A DNA stretch of 64,000 nt, taken from NCBI GenBank assembly GCA_949752795.1, contig OX457064.1:44760368-44824367 (forward strand). Direction: 5' to 3'. Source of the stretch: Hyperoodon ampullatus (taxonomy: Eukaryota > Chordata > Mammalia > Artiodactyla > Ziphiidae). Both the position numbers and the translations under genes were made by a program. Positions 59,120-64,000 of the stretch are shown here, piece after piece (positions within the stretch are counted from its first letter, which is position 1; each line of letters begins with the position of its first letter). A model generated the notes under the pieces. It saw nothing but the letters and a program-made list of their open reading frames with translations, did not search any database and was not told where the DNA came from.

Positions 59120-59953
59120 TTATGTTGAGGTAAGTTCCCTCTGTGCCGACTTCTGGAGGGTTTTTTTCATAAATGGGTGTTGAATTTTGTCAAAAGCTTT
59201 TTCTGCATCTATTGAGATGATCATATGGTTTTTCTCTTTCAATTTGTTAATATGGTTTATCACATTGTTTGATTTGCATTTATTGAAGAATCCTTGCATC
59301 CCTGTGATAAATCCCACTTGATCATGGTGTATGATTCTTTTAAAGTGCTGTTGGATTCTGTTTGCCAGTATTTTGTTGAGGATTTTTGCATCTATGTTCA
59401 TCCGTGACATTGGCCTGTAGTTTTCTTTCTTTGTGACATCTTTGTCTGGTTTTGGTATCAGGGTGATGGTGGCCTTGTAGAATGAGTTTGGCAGTGTTCC
59501 TCCCTCTGCTATATTTTGGAAGAGTTTGAGAAGGATAGGTGTTAGCTCTTTTCTAAATGTGTGATAGAATTTGGCTGTGAAGCTATCTGGTCCTGGGCTT
59601 TTGTTTGTTGGAGGATTTTTAATCCCAGTCTCAATTTCAGTGCTTGTGATTGGTCTGTTTATATTTTCTATTCCTTCCTGGTTCAGTCTCAGAAGGTTGT
59701 GGTTTTCTAAGAAGTTCTCCATTTCTTCCAGGTTGTCCATTTTATTGGCATATAGTTGCTTGTAGTAATCTCTTATGATCCTTTGTACTTCTGCAGTGTC
59801 AGATGTTACTTCTCCTTTATCATTTCTAAGTCTATTGATTTGAGTTTTCCTCCTTTTTTTCTTCATGAGTCTGGCTAATGGTTTATCAATTTTGTTTATC
59901 TTCCCAAAGAACCAGCTTTTAGTTTTATTGATCTTTGCTATTGTTTCCTTCAT
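59120..59953 (-). pseudogene. L1 ORF2 fragment: N-terminal reverse transcriptase
   Basis: A 277-codon frame covering the pre-RT and first RT blocks. It includes [18 protein letters not shown] near the start, [14 protein letters not shown] (usually SPGPDGF), [20 protein letters not shown] (usually NYRPISLM) and the motif-A stretch [16 protein letters not shown] with its catalytic Asp. The intact protein copies L1 RNA at nicked chromosomal DNA. This piece ends at a stop/frameshift after motif A and cannot work alone. Confidence 0.93.
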
Positions 59954-59985
59954 TTCTTTTTCATTTATTTCTGATCTGACCTTTT

Positions 59986-60655
59986 GGCATTTTTAATTGT
60001 CAGAAATATAAACTATAATCCTAAGAGCTGGATCAGCATGAAAAAACAGTGAATTATTATATTCTTACCATATCAAAGTAAAGAATATATCTAGTCAAGC
60101 AGTTACATAAATTGGATTTGAGCTTCCAAATGAGTAGTCTGTTAATAATAATTAATCCTATTTAATAACTATGTTAATTTTCAGTGTTTTCCTATTTATA
60201 TCTTATTATTTACCAATGATAGTTCTCAATCAGTTTTTGTTAAAACATATTTAATCTACATTTAAGAATATAGACAAGCTTTCTCAGAAGACAAGAAAAT
60301 GACATATCTCTCTGCGTCTCAGTAAATTTTTGGTATATCAGAATTCTCAACGCACCATAAATATAATTTAACTAAAGCAAAGATTAAAAACACTCTCAGC
60401 ATCCAGTATAAAGGATGATCAAAAATTATTTTGAGATAAAACCCTGCAAAACTGAAAATACTGAGAGGGAATACTATAGATCTGGGACAAGCAGCTAAGT
60501 CATAGGAAATAGATTGTCTTTCTGTTATTAAACAATAATTAGTTGATGGTAGTTAACGCATTGCTATGTTTCTACTCCATGGATCAGGAGTCAATACCAT
60601 GTAGAAATATTAAGCCAACGTTGTAGCTGAAATCAGGTGGAGGTTGCTGATCTCT
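59986..60655. other. Unique AT-rich DNA
   Basis: Nothing recognised between the two L1 insertions. Confidence 0.4.
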
Positions 60656-61011
60656 GAATATTTGGGTTATTATTAATTTTTTTATGAGAATTGCTACTCC
60701 AGCTTTTTTTTATCATTGAATTCTATGTGCACTTTATTATTTTTTTTTGAATTTTTGAATTTTATTTATTTTTTTTATACAGCAGGTTCTTACTAGTCAT
60801 CCATTTTATACACATCAGTATATACACGTTAATCCCAATCTCCCAATTCATCACACCCCCACCCCCACCCCCCGCCGCTTTCCCCCCTTGGTGTCCATAC
60901 GTTTGTTCTCTACATCTGTGTCTCAACTTTTGCCCTGCAAACTGGTTCATCTGTACCATTTTTCTAGGTTCCACATATATGCATTAATATACGATAGAAT
61001 GTTTGGGTTAT
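60656..61011 (-). mobile_element. Composite L1 3'-end insertion, antisense, with TSD
   Basis: The TSD GAATATTTGGGTTAT (60656-60670) and GAATGTTTGGGTTAT (60997-61011) differ at one base and enclose 326 bp. The right part (about 60740-60996) is L1 3'-UTR in antisense: 'cagcaggttcttactagtca', the C-rich tract 60855-60885, 'ttctctacatctgtgtctca'. The left part, beyond the T-rich end of that UTR, contains on the minus strand 'aaagctggagtagcaattct', which belongs inside L1 ORF2. Both pieces therefore entered together. Confidence 0.8.
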
Positions 61012-64000
61012 GATGCACCATCTATCTCAAGAGTTTCATGTAGCAGCATATTCACTGTACTGACATTGGAAAGGAGTATTACCACGCTGCCAATTGTAAG
61101 GAGAGCTCAGTAAGTGGAAGAGACTCAAGCGACAAGCAAGGGATTTAGAGTTGATTATGGATCCATATCACCAAAAGATCTCTTAGGGAAAAGTCTATTG
61201 TTAATGTGTGTCCAGCACTCTTCCAGTATCTGCTCTCTCTTCTCTTGTTGGGAAACCCGTTCCATGTGGTCCATTTGGTGCTATCTCCCCAGGCCAGAGG
61301 TGCAGGAAAATGACAAAGGTCAATGAGTATACCCCCCGCTGCCACCCCACCACAGTGACACATACAGAAATGGGTCCAAACCCCAGCTGTGCCAGAATCC
61401 TCTCAGGACTATTTACAGTCACTACATGTTGAATCAGGTTGTCCTTGGTCTTACCTGTAACCAAAGCAGAATTTTAGAAATCTTTTTTTACCTCTGTGAC
61501 TCATAATTTATTCTCCATTTACAATAAAATATAGGTGTTTCCCCACAATTTGAAAAATCAGCAGAATAGTTTATGTTATTAGACTCCAAGAAAACATTTT
61601 CTGTCTCATCCAGGGAGTGAAAGAAATAACAGGTTTCTCATTACTAAATCTGAAAATAAAACAGCGTAGGCATTTATCCCTAATGATTAGTTTTCTTGGT
61701 GTGAGGACAGAACTGAAAGAATTCAGAGGTAAGATTCATTCCTTGTGAGACATATTTTCCTCTCACTAGTCATTTTACAGATTTCTCTGTGTAGGTGCTA
61801 GAAATGAACTTCCTGTGATTCAAAATGGCCTTTTTTTTCTCTCTCTCTTTAATAAAGTGCTATTAGAATATCAGTCAATTTTACCTAAGGAATCAAAATT
61901 CCAACAGCCAGTATGTTCCACACTTTGAACTGTATGGATTACTCTACTTGTAAGTAGACTCGAAATGGTTAGGCATAGAAATATCAATGCCCTGTTCTGC
62001 TGTGGACAGGACAATGCCCGTATGTGTCATATTGGATGTAACCAAGTCTCCCTACGCCTATTCAATGAGAGAGACTTATGGTAACATTCAGCATAAAAGA
62101 TGTCTTTTCCTATAGAATTGGAAATAAAATATATACAGTGGGATAAAGGAGCCATCTCTAGCTCAAAACATAGTTCCATTGGGGGACGTTATATCTGACA
62201 AATTGATCTTTGTTTTACCTGGTCTTGCAGCCATTACTCAGTGGTGTGCTGGAGTTGTACTGCTCATTACACCCTTTGTACTAGCAGGTACCACATACCT
62301 AGGGTCTTCAGCATAGTTGGTGGTCAGCTGGAGGACAGGAGGGGATTGAACATCCAACGACAGGATCTTTACTCCAACCAGGTGGTATCACAGTCAGCAG
62401 GGAACATTGTGGGGATTTGAGGGCCTGGGAAGCCTATATTTCCTGTTCTGCATCCTCTAACTTCATGCAACACGTTCTTGTACCCTTTATTTCTGGCAAG
62501 GTAACTTGTGTTCTTCTCTTTCTATCAGTCACTCCAATGTTATCTTTGTGACAATACCAGTCCACTACATGAGTAGTAACGAGACATTTGGCAGGAAGAA
62601 CTTTAGAAAAGCATGAGCTTCCTTAGTCTCAAGGATTGTACAGATCTTGCTGTAGAGATTAGGAGCTGTCAGGGAAAAGGTATTAAGATATGATTAAAGA
62701 TGTCCTCTGAAGTGGCTCTGTTGGCAAAAAGAGGGGCAGACTATTCAGAATTTAGTAAAGGAGACTTGCTACTATTCTGATGCTGGGTATGGATCACGAA
62801 CCAGCTTAGGACACTGAGGAAGGATTAATAATGAAAAGGCTAGACCAGAGGACAATTTGAGTGAGATTTTCTTTATTGGATTTCACTGATTCCAAGATGC
62901 ACATTTTTTTCATACTTTAGTATTTCTGGAAATGGGATATATTTTACAAACAAGGACATATTATCTTTAATTGGCAGTGTTGTTTTCATTCTTAGCAGAA
63001 CTTAAAAAAATATTTCTTATAACCAGTGGCATCTAAGAAACATGTAACTACCTAATGAGGCAGGTTTGGAGTAGCACCAACTCCACACTATTTTAAGATT
63101 ATAGCACCAAAGTTATATCTTATGTGAAATGTTTCATAAACTGTGTATAGCATATGGGTTGGAGGTTGAGTCATTCTCAAACAGCCATTTCTGTTCTTTC
63201 CCTAAATGCCCAAATATAGAGATATATTCTTGATCTTGCTATTCCTCTCATTAGGCTGTACTCTCTAAGATATCCGGGATCATGTTTTTTTCAGTCCATT
63301 GAATTTCCTGCACTGATTTTATCTAGGTTATCCAATGCTAGAGGATCCTATTTAAACCATCTTTGATAACACACTAGAGATACTGAGCCTATGCTATAGC
63401 TAGCTTTCTTTCTTTCTTTGTATAATGCATATTGCTTTAGTCACAGTTTCCATAATTATGATTAAAGCAAACCATGTAAAAAATTTTGTCTGAGAGAGAT
63501 TTAACATTATTTTCACAATATTTACCTTATAGTAAAAATTAAAATTCATTTTTCTAATTAATTATTGAAGGAAGAGTTATAAAGGAATGGGGGAATATTA
63601 TATATGCTATCAGGTAATTTTATTACAATAAAGATGTCTTAAAATTTCAATGAATCAAATGACATAGACATCTAATGACTAAAAATGTTCTTTTATAAAT
63701 AATCATAGCTTTTCACTGTTAAATATATGAGGTATATAATGTATAGAGTTATGCACTACACATAATATACATATTTAACAGCAAAAAACTATCCATTTTA
63801 GAAATAAATAATTTTTATAGCTACACAAAAATTAATTTTGTTTATTCCTGCTTATAGTATTTTTCTAAACTATAATACAGATGATATAAGAGTAATTAAA
63901 ATATACGTATACTGTGTGTATTGTTTCTACACACATTGTTGCTGCAGTATCAGTCATTAAGCTATTATGGCCTCATAAGGAGCTGACATTTACAGTTTTT
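61012..64000. other. Unidentified DNA to the right edge
   Basis: No repeat family named. 61860-62345 is moderately open on the minus strand with several stops, one stretch reading INLSDITSPNGTMF and another HTGIVLSTAEQGIDISMPNH. I recognise no family, so it may be chance or a decayed gene or retroelement. 63404-63419 is a short (TTTC)n. 63500-64000 is strongly AT-rich. Confidence 0.35.

Larger units (their letters stand above)
56811..59985 (-). mobile_element. 5'-truncated L1 (about 3.2 kb), antisense
   Basis: The largest repeat in the window. Read right to left, it starts inside ORF2 just before the reverse transcriptase core, runs through ORF2 and a 3'-UTR ('tataacaaagtgaatcagct', 'catatccccatatctcctcc'), and ends in poly-A seen as T's at 56814-56828. 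ORF1 and the endonuclease domain are missing. Flanks TGGCATTCCTTTT and TGGCATTTTTAAT suggest a short, imperfect TSD, but this is weak. It shares the 33.6-35.1 kb copy's orientation and family. Confidence 0.95.

Noticed and set aside
33606..59985. Possible segmental duplication linking 33.6-35.1 kb and 56.8-58.3 kb
   Set aside because: The similarity stops at the L1 borders, so these are two insertions of one L1 family and not a duplicated genomic block.
1..64000. Search for a gene cluster, defence system or phage-like module
   Set aside because: The window is mammalian nuclear DNA dominated by retrotransposon remnants. No operon-like set of frames or microbial signature is present.

Overview
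This window looks like a gene-poor stretch of a cetacean (probably toothed whale) nuclear genome. The diagnostic feature is a set of tRNA-derived SINEs starting GGGCTTCCCTGGTGGCGCAG. They match what I know of the CHR superfamily, found in cetaceans, hippos and ruminants and derived from tRNA-Glu; the short, young subtype resembles cetacean CHR-2. The L1 fragments also look cetartiodactyl. There are no operons, rRNA genes, CRISPR arrays or functional tRNA genes. I found no exon or protein-coding gene that I can support. Nearly all open frames are short and look like chance, or they lie inside repeats. The window could be intergenic or lie in a very large intron.

Layout. 1-12 kb: an L1 3'-UTR fragment at the left edge, degenerate MIR and L2 relics, one antisense CHR-1-type SINE, an old hAT element and two LTR-like stretches. 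12-18 kb: mostly unique AT-rich DNA, with a GC-richer block at 16.4-16.7 kb and a CA microsatellite. 18-31 kb: five of the six CHR-2-type SINEs, each inside a clear target-site duplication (TSD), one short CHR-related SINE, an old L1 end and a MaLR-like LTR. 33-37.3 kb: the densest repeat cluster, with a 5'-truncated L1 nested in an older L1, another CHR-2 SINE and two CHR-1 SINEs in tandem. 39-43 kb: an old L1 end, a CHR-1 SINE, a recognisable piece of L2 reverse transcriptase and a hAT element. 43-53 kb: mostly unique, with a SINE at 47.3 kb. 53.7-61 kb: a short SINE, an old L1 piece with a perfect TSD, a 3.2 kb L1 carrying broken ORF2, and a small composite L1 insertion. 61-64 kb: no recognised repeat.

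Functionally the window is a record of L1-driven retrotransposition: L1 supplied the enzymes and the SINEs used them, as shown by A-rich tails and TSDs that mostly begin with an A run. Some unique stretches (about 21.0-21.56, 22.4-23.0 and 46.2-47.1 kb) look by eye like conserved non-coding DNA, but only alignment could show that. I found no convincing undescribed biological system. The best leads are the composite L1 insertion at 60.66-61.01 kb, a shared cysteine loss in two L1 copies, and a coding-like orphan stretch near 19.2-19.6 kb. Repeat family names come from recognition by eye, so subfamily labels are provisional.
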